A stretch of DNA of 64,000 bases from Branchiostoma floridae (taxonomy: Eukaryota > Chordata > Leptocardii > Amphioxiformes > Branchiostomatidae), in contig NC_049981.1 in the NCBI RefSeq assembly GCF_000003815.2, positions 31,119,791-31,183,790 of the forward strand. The letters run 5' to 3'. Made by a program: the position numbers and the translations under genes. Below the pieces are notes generated by a model. That model was not told where the DNA came from and ran no database searches. It saw only the letters and a program-made list of their open reading frames with translations. Shown one piece after another: positions 38,441 through 55,422 of this stretch (position 1 is its first letter; every line of letters starts with the position of its first letter).

Positions 38441-40395
38441 CTGTGGAGGGTAAAGAGGGAACGGCGTGGTTACACGAGCGTTTACTCCGCTGTAATATGT
38501 GTGATCACAGTGGGGATTGTGTGCCCCTCCCACTGGAATAGCTGCCCTTTCCTACCCTGCCTCCACATCTATTTATGGACCAGGGAGAGATTCGTGTGAA
38601 TTTGTGGGGCACCAGAGACCATCCCGGTGTATCTGAATAAAATCCACCCAATTCTTCCTTCCCCTTCGGGACCCATCCCCAGCTTATCCCAACACCATCC
38701 GGGAATCTTTGATCATTTGTGATGGGGAATTCTGTGAATCAGGTTTTCCCCTGATGTGTATATATGTTGGACTTGGAGTCAATCCAATGTAATTTCCCCT
38801 GTGCTGCAATTCTTCCCACACCGATCAGGGCACATACAAGCAGCCATCCCTCCCACCCCCAAGCGATTGTTTTTTGCTCCAGATCCCTGCCCGTCGTACC
38901 AACACCTTCGGAGGAAAACAAAAGGATGGTATAAAACAGAAAGGGGCAATAAAAACAGGCATGCATGATGCGGCCGCTATAACCCAAGAACCGACCGGAA
39001 TATTATCTGTGTCTCCCATCCTCATGCACACAATTTCACACCGCACGACAGATGCAATTATCAGCGACATCTTCAATAATCACCAGCGCATTATGGGCCT
39101 ATCAGAAAAATTATCAAGAACACCGCTACACGGCGAACCGCCGCGCGGCCCCGACCTGAAACACCCGTGCTTCCACGGCACACTGCCAGCATACCTGATT
39201 AGGGCCATCTCCACGGAGGGACCAACCTAACAAGGGCCCCTGCCTGGCATGAATATCTATCGGCTGGCTACATGCTGCAAGCTAAGGAAATACTGCATCC
39301 CCAACCTCATGGAAAATATCTACATTTTTGCAAATGATGATTGTCATCAGTGAAATAAATATCTCCCTTAATTTCATTTCTTTTGGAAGCGAATGCTGAT
39401 GATGGTTGTGCTTTTTTTTACATCAGTGTAAGATTGACAGATGCTAAATCTAAGGATTCATTCTTTCCCTATTACCTGCAAACATATTCTAAAAAATATT
39501 TTTTCATTTACTTTGAAACATTTACAGCAAGGTTTTATGAAAGATTTTGCGCAAATTAAATGAAATAATGTGGGACTTTTCAAATTACTTCCACCAATTT
39601 CAACTGCCTGCGAAACTGAAATGTGACAGTCATCAATCCAAATGCCTTCTGACTGCCTCTACTTTGGGCAGCCCCTGCTATTAAAAAACGAGTTAAAACC
39701 CTTGCTTATTTTGCAACATCTGTGGTACTGCTTTTTGCAACACCTGCGACTTTTAAATCCCCTGGCAGCACGTTTAAATACGATAACTCTCCTCTCTTAG
39801 ATTTTCTTCTCGAGGTGGGATATAAAGGAGATAAGAAATATCTTAATAAGAATTTCTCATTTATGCCTGTGCCCTGTTTATTATAATAAAACCCATCCCG
39901 TATTACGGTAAGTGCACGCGGCAGTACTGCACCTCGCACTAGTCAACCACCCTCCGAATATCTCGCATAAAATTATCCCGCGGCCCGACCCTTGGCTCTG
40001 CGGGGGAACACCCACCCTGGCCCCCCTCTCTCCTACGGGACCGAGGGATATCTTAGCTGGCGTGTCAGAATATCTCATGGCGCAGAAGGAAGATGGAAAG
40101 ATTGTACCGGTCTCCGTACCTCGGGCTGAAAGCTTCTTGGTGTTGATGATTTTCGCTGCGAATTCCGCACTGCTGGCCTTCTGCACACATCTCCGCACGA
40201 TCGAAAACGCACCCCTGGAAAACATAGACCCCTCATCACTCCACCGCGCCTCCAAAACGCACCAAAATTTTACAACGTCTAGGGAAACATCTTAAATTTC
40301 GAGACGTAAAGAGATCTTGAGCATACTCACTTGCCCAGCTCCTCTTTTAGATCATAATTATCAGAGAATTTGGTGGTAGCAGTCTGGGCGGCCAT
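38381..40395 (-). CDS. CAMK2: Calcium/calmodulin-dependent protein kinase II, N-terminal part (exons 1-3)
   Basis: A Ser/Thr kinase activated by calmodulin; it phosphorylates many substrates and assembles into dodecamers through a C-terminal domain not present here. Exons on the minus strand: 40395-40331, 40214-40120 and 38440-38381, with phases 2, 1 and 1. They join to about 73 residues from [20 protein letters not shown] to [10 protein letters not shown]. Visible: glycine loop LGKGAFSIV around residues 20-28, the ATP-anchoring lysine K43 in [10 protein letters not shown], and EREAR with the partner glutamate. The match to animal CaMKII is close throughout, and the 95- and 60-bp exon lengths equal what I recall for vertebrate CAMK2 exons 2 and 3. 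The remainder of the kinase, the regulatory segment and the hub domain are not visible to the left, so the gene leaves the window or lies in gaps. All splice sites are GT-AG. Confidence 0.94.
38441..40119 (-). other. CaMKII intron 2 with GC-rich patches
   Basis: Two GC/CpG-rich stretches (about 38980-39240 and 39900-40100) sit in otherwise AT-rich intron. Several short open frames run through them without recognisable domains. Their place just downstream of the first exons suits a CpG island or intronic enhancer (inference). Confidence 0.4.
40120..40214 (-). CDS. CAMK2: CaMKII exon 2 (glycine loop and ATP-binding lysine)
   Basis: Acceptor TTTTCCAG, then GGGTGCGTTTTC. Encodes [18 protein letters not shown] and [13 protein letters not shown]; donor GTACGG. 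95 bp. Confidence 0.94.
40331..40395 (-). CDS. CAMK2: CaMKII exon 1 (start codon exon)
   Basis: Start ATG at 40395-40393 in a strong context (CAAAATGGCC). Encodes 21 residues plus two bases and ends GGGCAA before donor GTGAGT. Intron 1 is only 116 bp. Confidence 0.93.
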
Positions 40396-40535
40396 TTTGG
40401 CTGTATGTCGGATGTCCGCGGCTGATTGACAATTAGGCTCCGCCCACTCACAACAACTCTCACTTTTTCTCGCGTGATACCCCGAGATCCACCTGCGTCA
40501 GGCAAACCACTTTCACTTTCAGGGGTCCTTGGACT
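40396..40535 (-). promoter_or_regulatory. CaMKII 5' UTR and proximal promoter candidate
   Basis: Sequence just upstream of the ATG on the minus strand. It contains GGGCGGAGCC (a GC box) and ATTGTCAATCAGC (resembling a CCAAT-type box). No TATA box is clear, as is usual for CpG-rich promoters. It is bounded upstream by a MITE at 40536. Confidence 0.35.
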
Positions 40536-40708
40536 TAATCTCCAAGCAGATCCTACGGTAGCATAAGATAGTATCAAAAGCTGGCAGAGGAGTGAAGCTG
40601 GCCTAGGAGTGTGTTTGGCTACATGGCAAATGTACACCTCTTGGCTGACTACACTCCTTGGCCAGTTTGGTACTATCTTATGCCATTGTAGGATCTGCTT
40701 GGAGATTA
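40536..40708. mobile_element. MITE family F copy 1 (TAATCTCCAAGCAG ends), in CaMKII upstream region
   Basis: TAATCTCCAAGCAGATCCTA at the left pairs with TAGGATCTGCTTGGAGATTA at the right; about 40 bp of inverted repeat continue through CATAAGATAGTA. Target duplication CTTGGACT at 40528-40535 and 40709-40716. Other copies: 55423-55587 and 55993-56150. Superfamily unresolved (8-9 bp duplication fits hAT, P, Merlin or Mutator groups). Confidence 0.88.
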
Positions 40709-40716
40709 CTTGGACT

Positions 40717-42964
40717 TTCAATTTCAGGGGTCTTGGAGCGGCAGGGTCGCAAAACACATTTCTGTGCGTATCTCAATATGGGCAAATGGGAAAATAGTGC
40801 TTGTTGAAAAATATGATAATAAAAAGAAAGTCATATAGACGGATTTGAATAATTCCTTTACATTTAGCTGCAATAAATTTGTACATGAAGCTGCACCAGT
40901 ACTTGTATTTTGCTCCTGCCGTCTATGTAATGCGACTATCCAGTATAGAAATATAATATTTATGGTTGAATGTGGGTAAGTGTCGACTGTAGAGCCATTT
41001 TAAAGAAATTCCTGAGAATTTCTTTCTTGATTTTCTTGTTGTTGTCACGAAGAATTGGACACGAAATACTAGGACAATATGTCTTTTAAACCTGTCATTA
41101 TTTCTTCCATTTATGATGTCCTAAAAGGGTTAATCTTTTGGCCATGAAAAATTGAAATGAAGTAAAAGTGATCTCGAGCTATTCTAACTAAATAAACAGA
41201 TTATCTTTCAATATATTAAGTTTAACTTTTAATGTTCCACTCAAGAAGGTTTGTCCTTAGGCTTAATCTTATGCCGCTGTTTCATTTGAAGTATACGTTA
41301 ACCAGTTGAGTTAGTTATGTGCATTCAATGAGAAGTGTAAATGTAAGTATGGCACCCAATATAAGCTAAGCTGGCTGGGTTTGCCATGTTTTGCATTGTC
41401 TGCAATGTCAATAAATCTAAATCTAAATCTTCTATCGGCCACGACATGTACAGGGAATGCTCATGCTACGGACATTTATAGGTTCATTCTTGCCGGAAAA
41501 ATTTCCCTTGCTCTTTATGACTGTATTTCGGGTAAGCAACACAGGCGGGAAAAAATATCATTACTGAATACCCACCCCCACCCGCCCCGCGCTGCCTGGG
41601 TGCCATCCGGATAGTAGTTCACTCCGACGTTTATCGTACACTATATACAGTTGCTTCTCCCTCCAACTTTTATTATACACACTATATACAGTTGCTTCTC
41701 GCTCCGACGTACAATACACTATATACTACAGTCGCTTCGTCTGCTATCATCTAGCAGTTCAGGGTAGTAGATAGCTCCTATGTTCGCTTCTAAGGACTTT
41801 GAGCGAGCTACTACCCTGATGGTACATATGTAACAATTTTAGTTGGAACACCTCCAAACATTCTCACAGACAGAAGAGGTTTCTGACCGCCCTCTGCCTT
41901 ACTCGGACCACGGCAAATCCGACCTTGCGGACCTTTCGCACGCTTTTGTGTGGAAGCGACGTGTGCAGACGAAGCCGTTTTTATCATAAATCTTCTGAGT
42001 GCATGCAAGAAGGCAGGACTAGACTAGACCTATGTCGAAGTTAGAGGACCCTTCGTTAATGTTACTGTTATGCATGCAAAAGTCGATTGTGCAGTTATCT
42101 TAAGAAATTGCCACTGTTATTTGTTGTTACGTCTTTTGCTTTTTTAAAGAAACAAAGATCATCATAATTGACATTTCTTTCTTTTGTGGTGTCAAATAAA
42201 TGTTTCAAGTTAACTAACACCTAAAGTATTTTATTTACTTTTTTAACTCACCAACTCAGTTTAACACTCGCTAACTCATTCACACACTCATCACTCTGTC
42301 ATTCATTCATTCATTCACTCAGTCTCTCTTTCTAGTCAATCCCTCACCCACTCATTCACTTACTCGCTGTGCATGTGAGTGTGAGCGTGCATATTTCGCA
42401 ACTGCAGCGAAAGTTTGTAATACAAATTAGTGACTATGAGAATTCTCAGCATAGGCAACAGTTGTAGTAAGGTGCGACCTCTAGCGATCAGAATGTGTGT
42501 CGCCGTGTTCTCAGCTCCTTCGCATTAATAATGTAACCCTGGTCTCTAAAAGTTGCTCTTTGTCCGATTTTGGCCGCAAAACTTGGAAATATTTTGGATA
42601 AAAGATGTTCATGTTAGGAAATTTCTATCATAGGGGTAGGTTTGCTTCAACAGAGAGAAAAATGTAAAATATCTCGGAAACTTTATTCATAGATATGTCT
42701 TTTTTTTTCTTTACTTAAATACAGAAATCGAGCAATGAATATCGATATAGTAGTGTACAGCACAAGGAAATGAAACATTCAAAATTACACTTTAAGGCAT
42801 CAACCCTATGTATTAGCAAAGCTGTAAGAACCGATTTTACTTCTACCGTGGTGCTCGCTTGAATTCACAGATGTGCTATCTTATTGATAATAAAAATGGA
42901 GGCGAGAGACTTATGCTGGTTTCTTTCGAGTCTTCGACTGCAAAAGAGAAGAAGGACTTTGTCT
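40717..42964. other. Intergenic, between CaMKII and protease gene 1
   Basis: No exon recognised. Contains a roughly 50-bp tandem repeat at 41625-41735 (CACTATATACAGTTGCTTC units), an inverted repeat at about 41758-41818 (CAGGGTAGTAG / CTACTACCCTG), and CTCATTCA-type simple repeats at about 42245-42365. Confidence 0.4.
41625..41735. repeat. Tandem repeat, about 50-bp unit
   Basis: CTCCGACGT, then TACACTATATACAGTTGCTTC, recurring two to three times. Confidence 0.7.
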
Positions 42965-42970
42965 TTTATT
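42965..42970 (-). terminator. Polyadenylation signal AATAAA, protease gene 1
   Basis: Minus-strand AATAAA about 75 nt beyond the stop codon at 43046; the spacing is plausible for cleavage shortly after. Confidence 0.55.
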
Positions 42971-43045
42971 CACATACATGTAATACGTAGATTGTTACGG
43001 CTAGATTCGTCACGTTACATAACAGAACTGGCTGCTATGCTCAGT

Positions 43046-48656
<5,611 letters not shown>

Positions 48657-48721
48657 GTTGAAGTTCTGTTCTGTTGTGACGAAGTTTTTAGCAAAGTGGA
48701 GGAAGCTTAGGCCGTCCGTCC

Positions 48722-48729
48722 TATTTGTA
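48722..48729 (-). promoter_or_regulatory. TATA-like box, protease gene 1
   Basis: Minus-strand TACAAATA 66 nt upstream of the ATG. Gene 2 has a better TATAAATA in a similar position, supporting the reading. Confidence 0.4.
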
Positions 48730-50587
48730 CCCGCACCGTGAAACCCGCGACGCAAGGCGAACGGCCTCCATCCTGTTTGAACTGGGTGATAAGAACGCTT
48801 CGCTGTCCGGTGTCGGTGTAAAAATACCTGGCACAGCTTTACCTCTAACGTCACAGCGAGGGAAGCCGACAGGTGTGCGCTAATGGGACCAGGTTTTCTC
48901 ATATTTATTCTGATATCTGTAGGAGGATATGGGGTAGCGACATGTTGTCGTAACTGGTAGGTAAACATCTGAAAATGGATTGACGATTGCGAAGAGCAAA
49001 GTAATTAGTTTTAACTGAAAAGTAATTAGTATAGGGACAGGTGTTTCATTCTATTTTTGTGTTTAGAGTGATAGAACGAGTCATCCGCATTCTATCACAT
49101 TTAGCATAAAAGATCGAAAGATGCAAAAATACTTTACGACCGGTCAATGTTTATTATAATGTTTATGTTTCATCACAAACGTTTTGTGTTACCTGTAACC
49201 TTAGCTTGATCTACAACTACGTCACCAAAAAGTATGGAACCGCAAAATAGGTAGTTATTGCGTCATTTGGGTCTATTTCTGACGCATTTAGGTCTATTTC
49301 TGACGCACGTTTTTACACCTACATCCTGGCCAGACGTCACGTGGACATACTGAACCCATGACGTGTGCATTTCATCTCATGTGATGTTGATCCTGACGTC
49401 AACTTGCAATTGTTGTCATGAGCAAAGACTAGTCACAGCTAAGGGGTCAACGACCTTTGGCTGAATCAGTTGATCACCAGAAGGTCCCCTGGTATAAAAA
49501 TTGCCAGAGAGTTGAATTGCATGAGCGCATTTTTTTGCCGAATAATCTACCTTGCCACTTCGGACGGAGCTGAAGGATAATTCGTTCGCAATTGCACCGG
49601 TGCCCTTCGGGGATGTTGCTCCCAAGCCACACACCTGTCCCGGATACCGAGGGGGCACCTCTTGGTGTTCTTACGATTATATCACGGCGTTTATTTGTCG
49701 CCAGGTCTTGGGTTGACTTTAATCCCAAGTTTAAAAAAAAATCCGGGGCCCGGCCAGGCCCAATAGCAGCCCGGTAGCCGCTGGGGGTCCCACGGAGCTA
49801 CATAAGAGTCGTATCCGAAAGTGCCATAAAAATAGCCAGTGAAAAATTGGAACGATTGGATCGGACCCCTAAGCATGACAAGCCGATCCCTAAAAGTATC
49901 GAACATCGGCCGATCCTTAAAAATCGCGCGGTGGTCGAGAGGAAACCGGGTATGTAACTTTTCTAACTTTTTGCGGCATTATTTTCGCTCATGTTGACAG
50001 CCAGGGAGGGCCCCTTGCTCCACCCTTTATTTGATAAATGCAAGGCGGTTATACCAAGATAAAAATGCTGTTAGAATATTTGCATCTCTAAGCATTTCTA
50101 TGTTATTTCAGCATCCATGTCTCGCAGGGTAATCAAAGTGAGCAACAAAGGAACATTCGGCGGAAGAAGGTCGACGAAAGTCTGCTTGCAGCTGTTTAAC
50201 TTATTCGATAGTTGCCATGGTAACGTTTCCATCGCTGTACAACAATGTACGTCAGATAACATAATCAAACAAACAAGTCAGATGTCAGCATTAGTTCCTT
50301 TCAAGCCACTTCGGACAGAAGGCAGAGCTAGAATTGGGCTACTTGAGTGAACTTTGTCATGCTTTCACTGTCGATTGTATTTCAGGAAGACCAAGGAGGA
50401 CTTTCCGACTCTATATGAATATTTTGATAATTTCCTTGAAATATCTGCCAACCAATTTTGCTTGAGTAACATTGATGTTGAATGTTTTGCCCCTTCCCCT
50501 TTGAAACTAACTTGCAGAATAAGTGCTCTACGTGTACCTTTATGCTTCTCTAGCAAAAGTGATACTACAATTTGAGTATAAAAACTT

Positions 50588-50693
50588 AAGTTAAACACAC
50601 ATCACTTCAAGCGGACCAGCCCCCTGCTGTAGTGGCTTGCACATGTGTGGCCCACGGGCTACTCGAAATGGAGATGGGCGCCACCTCTAAGCA
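50588..50693 (+). mobile_element. LINE/SINE 3'-tail copy
   Basis: Matches the sequence following the RT frame at 1954-2062 in order: AGTTAAACA, CTGCTGTAGTG, GAAATGGAGA. Confidence 0.5.
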
Positions 50694-51128
50694 TATGCAC
50701 AGATGTACGGGTAACTTTTTCTTCGATCGGGAAAGTACTTGGATTGTTTGCATTATGTTGGTATGTTGTTGACAAATGCGAACAAAACCTTGTTCTATTA
50801 ATATACACATGATCTCAACAGTAGCCTGACCAGCTTCCATGCCTGTGCCGTCTTTTCGGATTGTTTGCGTGGCCTTGGAAAGGAGTTCATCGTCCGAAAT
50901 GACGGCACGGCGCCGGAATCATTAGTTTTAGCTCTACATACAGTAGACCTTAGCTTAGAATGAACTTTGGATGACCCCACTTATAAAGATATTCTAACAA
51001 TGCACGACGAAACACATATTATGTCAAACTGTTCGTTCTACGATCACGAAAAGAAAGAGCTGTTTGAAGAGGCCACCAAATTTATTCACATTCACTGACA
51101 AAAAGAAAACAATTCTCCTTCTAACATT

Positions 51129-51130
<2 letters not shown>

Positions 51131-51164
<34 letters not shown>
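51131..51164. repeat. (CA)n microsatellite
   Basis: Uninterrupted dinucleotide run. Confidence 0.95.
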
Positions 51165-51168
<4 letters not shown>

Positions 51169-51757
51169 ACATAGAAAAGGTGGTATCTTTCGGCTTGCAC
51201 TGTCGCCGAAATAGAAGTCGAACCCAGTAACCCAGGATCTAGAGTCAGCTTTCAGACTGAAGTAGACACTACTGTCTTGTGATATTGTTTTTTTTTTTTA
51301 CACTGAATATCTCATGTTACCTGCAATTAGCCCACGGGCAAGAATTTGCAATAAACACTATTGATAATCGATACGATGAATGTAGTGCCTCGAGCCATAC
51401 AAACGAGTACGTTCACACACATTTGAGTAAATGAGTTCCAAATTCGATATGAACTCCTGTTTTACCGGGTATGAATAACATAAACAGAGATAGATTTACG
51501 GAATTGCGCAAAAACATCAAATAAAGAAAAACAATATGACGGAAACAGTCACTCAAAGGGCACAGTTTTTCGCACCAATAAAATAACATCACACAAACCG
51601 TCAAAAGTTGCTCTGTTCAAGCAATGCCGAGTATAACCGACCTGGACTGCTCATACCGAGTGATTCATGTATGAAGTTTTGTTTTATCTATCGGAGGAAA
51701 TATGGTTTCTAAGTCACTTAATTTCATAGATGATCAAAGAAATACGCAGTAGACATC

Positions 51758-51763
51758 TTTATT
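51758..51763 (-). terminator. Polyadenylation signal AATAAA, protease gene 2
   Basis: Minus-strand AATAAA 46 nt past the stop codon at 51809. Confidence 0.6.
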
Positions 51764-51808
51764 GTATTTTGCTGAATCTCCGGCAGGTAACGGGCTGCTA
51801 TGCTCAGT

Positions 51809-52150
<342 letters not shown>

Positions 52151-52273
52151 TTAGACGACGACGTGGGGAGGGTGGACAAAAAAAGCGGCATATATAAAGA
52201 AATTTTCCTCAACAGCCGTCAAGGGCATCGGGGCCCCCCAGAAAACACAGAGACATCAACAACTTGCAGTACT

Positions 52274-52690
52274 CATTAGGACTGGGTACCGGTAAACCAG
52301 TTTTTGGACCGGTCCAGAAAAAACAGACCTGAAAAATTCGGTGGACCGGATGTTGGACCTTTTGGAAAATGAACAGATTATATGATCAGGCATTCACACA
52401 TTTCGGGGCTTACCGGTGGAGGAAAATAACAAGAGCGAAATAGAGTAGAGTCTATAGTCATCTCTACCAAGTTTTACAGTCAATAGTACAGAGGCAGTTT
52501 AATAGCTTCGTAGGATTTTAAAATGCCAGTGGGAGTCGAATACTGCACAAAGCAGATTTCTTTGTTGCGAAATGGACCATTGTTTTGAGTATTGCCCATT
52601 CATAAGTTCTCACATACTGAATCAGGTTCAGGTCCGGACCTGGACCTGATCCTCTGGACCTGAACCGGACCTGACTGACCGACTTGTTCC
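52274..52690. repeat. GGTACC/GGACCGG-rich dispersed element
   Basis: GACTGGGTACCGGTAAACC at the left; GGACCGGATGTTGGACC and AAAATGAACAGATTATA match 4640-4690; ends in GGACCTG repeats. Lies in gene 2 intron 6. The copy at 4428-4790 is the same family. Confidence 0.6.
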
Positions 52691-52734
52691 CTCACCTGGG
52701 TTCTATCTGGCATTTGACTTCGTGTGTATAAACG

Positions 52735-52916
52735 GGTTACGAAGAATTTCTTGGTAACGCTTAACGGTGAATTCGGGATAACAAATAACGGTTAACGTTG
52801 AATTAAAACGACCAATAACGCTTCACGAAGAATATACCGATAACGATTAACGTTAAATTAGAGAGGGTCGGTAACGATTAACGGTGAATTAAAATGGCTC
52901 GTAACGCTTAACGGAA
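52735..52916. repeat. About 30-bp tandem repeat in gene 2 intron 6
   Basis: Units contain GTAACGCTTAACGGTGAATT or close variants (AACGATTAACGTTAAATT); six copies. Rich in the TTAACG/CGTTAA word. Confidence 0.85.
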
Positions 52917-52934
52917 AGGCATGCAGACCCTCAC

Positions 52935-53080
52935 CTGGCAGGCGTCCCTTCCTCCTTCGTCATATCCGGCGCAGAGCATGTTGGGACTGACCTGTCCGTT
53001 CATGTACTTCCGGGTGTTGCACTTGTCGCGGTTCATGATGGGAACTATGGTCTGCATCAGGGAGGTCGCTAACCCACTCT
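52935..53080 (-). CDS. Protease gene 2, exon 6: S1-pocket Asp
   Basis: 146 bp; ESGLATSLMQTIVPIMNR to GRDACQ; donor GTGAGG (canonical GT). Confidence 0.9.
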
Positions 53081-53308
53081 CTGGAGCAGAAGGTTGACGT
53101 CAAGTTATATAGAAGAATCAAACATTCATTTTTTTCTCTATCTCACTCCCTCTTTCTTTCTCCCTACTTTTTTCTCTCTCCCTATCTTTCCCTCTCCACT
53201 TCTCTTCCTAGCTTTTTCTCTCCCCCTCTCATCTTTCTCTCTCGAGGTCTTTTGTGTTCTATTTTGGTGTAAAGACCTAAAAACAGTTTTATGCCGCCAA
53301 AGTGTAAG

Positions 53309-53425
53309 CTACGGCCGCGTGGCGCGTTGGTCACCCGATCCCTCGATCTCGGAAGTTAAGCAACGCGACGGTCCGGACAGTGCTTGGATGGGGGACCAAC
53401 CAAGGACGTCCGGATTGCTGTAGCC
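53309..53425 (+). ncRNA. 5S rRNA-like head of the SINE (pseudo-5S)
   Basis: 117 nt against about 120 for true 5S rRNA. The internal RNA polymerase III C-box is well preserved, and the intermediate element is altered (GGTCCGGAC). Could still be transcribed as part of a SINE. Confidence 0.6.
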
Positions 53426-53574
53426 TCACGAAGTTTCCACGAAATCGTCTTCCGGGAGGGACGTAAAACGGGGGTCCCGTGCTCGAGGAGGTGCCTCGAC
53501 CACGTTAAACAGCCTCATTACTCATACTGGGTACCTACTGGCTGGCAAAATACACCAGATGATTATTATGATTA
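53309..53574 (+). mobile_element. 5S rRNA-derived SINE (antisense in gene 2 intron 5)
   Basis: 53309-53425 resembles 5S rRNA over its full length: GCTACGGCC start, GATCTCGGAAGTTAAGCAA (A-box region), AGTGCTTGGATGGGGGACC (C-box) and GCTGTAGCC end. It is followed by a body with ACGTAAAACGGGGGTCCCG and CACGTTAAACAGCC and a GATTAT-type tail. The helix-forming regions carry many changes, so it is not a functional 5S gene. 5S-headed SINEs are known from fish and other animals (SINE3 class). Confidence 0.8.
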
Positions 53575-53580
53575 TCTTAC

Positions 53581-53718
53581 CGGTAACACCCCAACCGGAA
53601 GTGACGCAATGCGTGTCATCAGCTACATCCGTTTCGGGCAGGCAGGCAGGCAGGGCTGACGTAGTTCGTGTAGGTGGCGCTGCTGCTCAGCCTTAACAGG
53701 GCGATGTCGTTGTTCGAT
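53581..53718 (-). CDS. Protease gene 2, exon 5: catalytic Asp, +4 bp frameshift
   Basis: Begins SSNNDIALLRLSSSATY. Four TGCC units at 53638-53653 (minus strand) replace the three expected from gene 1. Beyond the run, the exon still encodes a good CVTSGWG segment in the shifted frame, so decay is recent. Donor GTAAGA. Confidence 0.88.
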
Positions 53719-54079
53719 CTTTGCAGAAAATTACATGTAAGAGAAGGCTAGTACTGGACACCAAACAGGATCGAATAAGAAGATTTTTTGCACACAACAA
53801 AGTGCTTTATTCTACCAACGGTTCTGTCACCTTCTTCAGGGCAATGCCGACTGGCTCGCATGGCACTGCAGCATAGGCGTCGCTGCTTACAGATCGCAGT
53901 TAGGTACTCCTACTCGGTGAAGTGCCTTTCCCGAGAGCACAACGTCAACGGGGCATGTCAGAAGATTCTAACATGGTATATGATCTGAGCCAAACACCGT
54001 ACCATTACGTCACGCCTACGTCACTGCTCAGGTTCAGTAGGATCACGATTTATCAACGTACAATTCGTTTATAACAAAC

Positions 54080-54310
54080 AAACGTCGTGTGTAACGAATG
54101 GTAGAGCGTTCGGCTCGGAATCTAGAGGTCCCGAGGTCGATACCCACCGTGCCCCCGACGTTGTGCCATTGGAAAAGACACCTTGCACGACCTTCCACAT
54201 TCTGACGACCTTCCTCACTCCACCCAGGTGTAAAAATGGGTACCTGACTTCTGTCGGGGAGGTAAAAGAAAAGACTACCTTTACCTTCTGTCTGTACAGT
54301 GAATGTGGCA
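54080..54310 (+). mobile_element. tRNA-derived SINE in gene 2 intron 4
   Basis: A-box-like TGGTAGAGCGTTCGG and B-box-like AGGTCGATACC about 33 nt apart, then CGACGTTGTGCCATTGG, CTCACTCCACCCAGGTGTAA and GGGTACCTGACTTCTGTCGG. Too diverged for a tRNA gene. Confidence 0.6.
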
Positions 54311-54400
54311 CTGTTAATATAAGTTACTAACTTTAGTGCAATGCCACGTTGTCCTCGTCTGTCCAAAAAAAGGCAGATAGAAAAACAAAGTTTTCCTCAC

Positions 54401-54523
54401 GAGGTAGCGTCATAGCCCTCGTGCACGATGGCCTTGGTGACCCCGATGTCCTGCTGAGGGGAGTCCTTCTCCGTGCGGTGATGGCTGCCGAGCGAGACTA
54501 GCAGATTCTCCAGGCTTCTCAGG
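54401..54523 (-). CDS. Protease gene 2, exon 4
   Basis: LRSLENLLVSLGSHHR to AIVHEGYDAT; 123 bp like exon 5 of gene 1. Donor GTGAGG. Confidence 0.88.
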
Positions 54524-55422
54524 CTGCCGTGGGAGAAAGGTAGGTTATTCTAGCCTCCTTAAGAGTAGAGTAGAGTAGAGTAGAGTTCTTTGGTTAAGTA
54601 GGAGTCTCGCTCCAGTTGAAACCGCTCCTCATTCTATTCGGTCAGCATACAGACATAGTTGGTTTGTGTGGTCTTGTCATGTTGTCATGTTCTTCCATGG
54701 CCTTATCTAGTCTCAGCCTTATCTTAAAGCAGTTAACTGTTGGTGCTGTGACCACTTCTTCTGGCATTTACATTCCACCATAGTACTACTCTGTTGCTAA
54801 AAAAAGTCGTGTCTTTTGCTGGTGTTTGATCTTGGCCTTGTTGAAAAGACCCTTAAGCAGGGGGGCTGGTAAATGTTTTTTTAATGGCATATCAGATCAA
54901 ACTATTCTCGGTTTCTTATGGGCTACCCAAGTATATAAATCCTAACTCATCTGTTCAGACATTTGCGCCAGTTTCGAAATAGCGGATCTTTGATTAATTG
55001 TCTCCGTCTGTTCTCCGGCTTTTAAGCTCCACGTGGCCTGACTCACTCCCGCTGATCTAAGGGAGCATGCAGACAATCAATCAACATTTATTCATATTAC
55101 ATACAGACACGTGAGAATCATTAATAGAAGAAGACATGGTTAAACTTGTTTTTCCGAGTTCTGTCATATTATACGTCATACAGGTAAATACAGTAACCAC
55201 TGTATTCAAATACAATTCAATCTCTACAACTGGATAAAAAACGGATATTTACTTCCGGACGTTTCGAGTGACATCCATAGGTAGAAATTCTTACTTCAAA
55301 TCAATGAATATCTTGCATCAACGGTACCAGGACATCTTTCAGAAGATCCTTGGGGCCAAAATCGCGGCGGTTTTTGACTAGGCCCAAGATCTTTGGCAGA
55401 GTCAGAAACTGTGACAATTTTG

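Larger units (their letters stand above)
48730..51757. other. Intergenic, between protease genes
   Basis: No gene recognised. Contains a 22-bp repeat at about 49255-49310 (TAGGTCTATTTCTGACGCA units), the LINE-tail block at 50588-50693 and a CA tract at 51131-51164. Short frames at 49416-50600 have no family resemblance. Confidence 0.45.

Noticed and set aside
39881-40255. Single-exon 124-codon minus-strand gene
   Set aside because: Only the GAFSIV to LSAR part is coding; it is CaMKII exon 2 with intron on both sides.
53309-53425. Functional 5S rRNA gene
   Set aside because: Too many changes in paired regions and linked to a SINE body; called a 5S-derived SINE head instead.
54085-54160. Functional tRNA gene
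   Set aside because: A- and B-box-like words are present, but no good cloverleaf and a SINE body follows.
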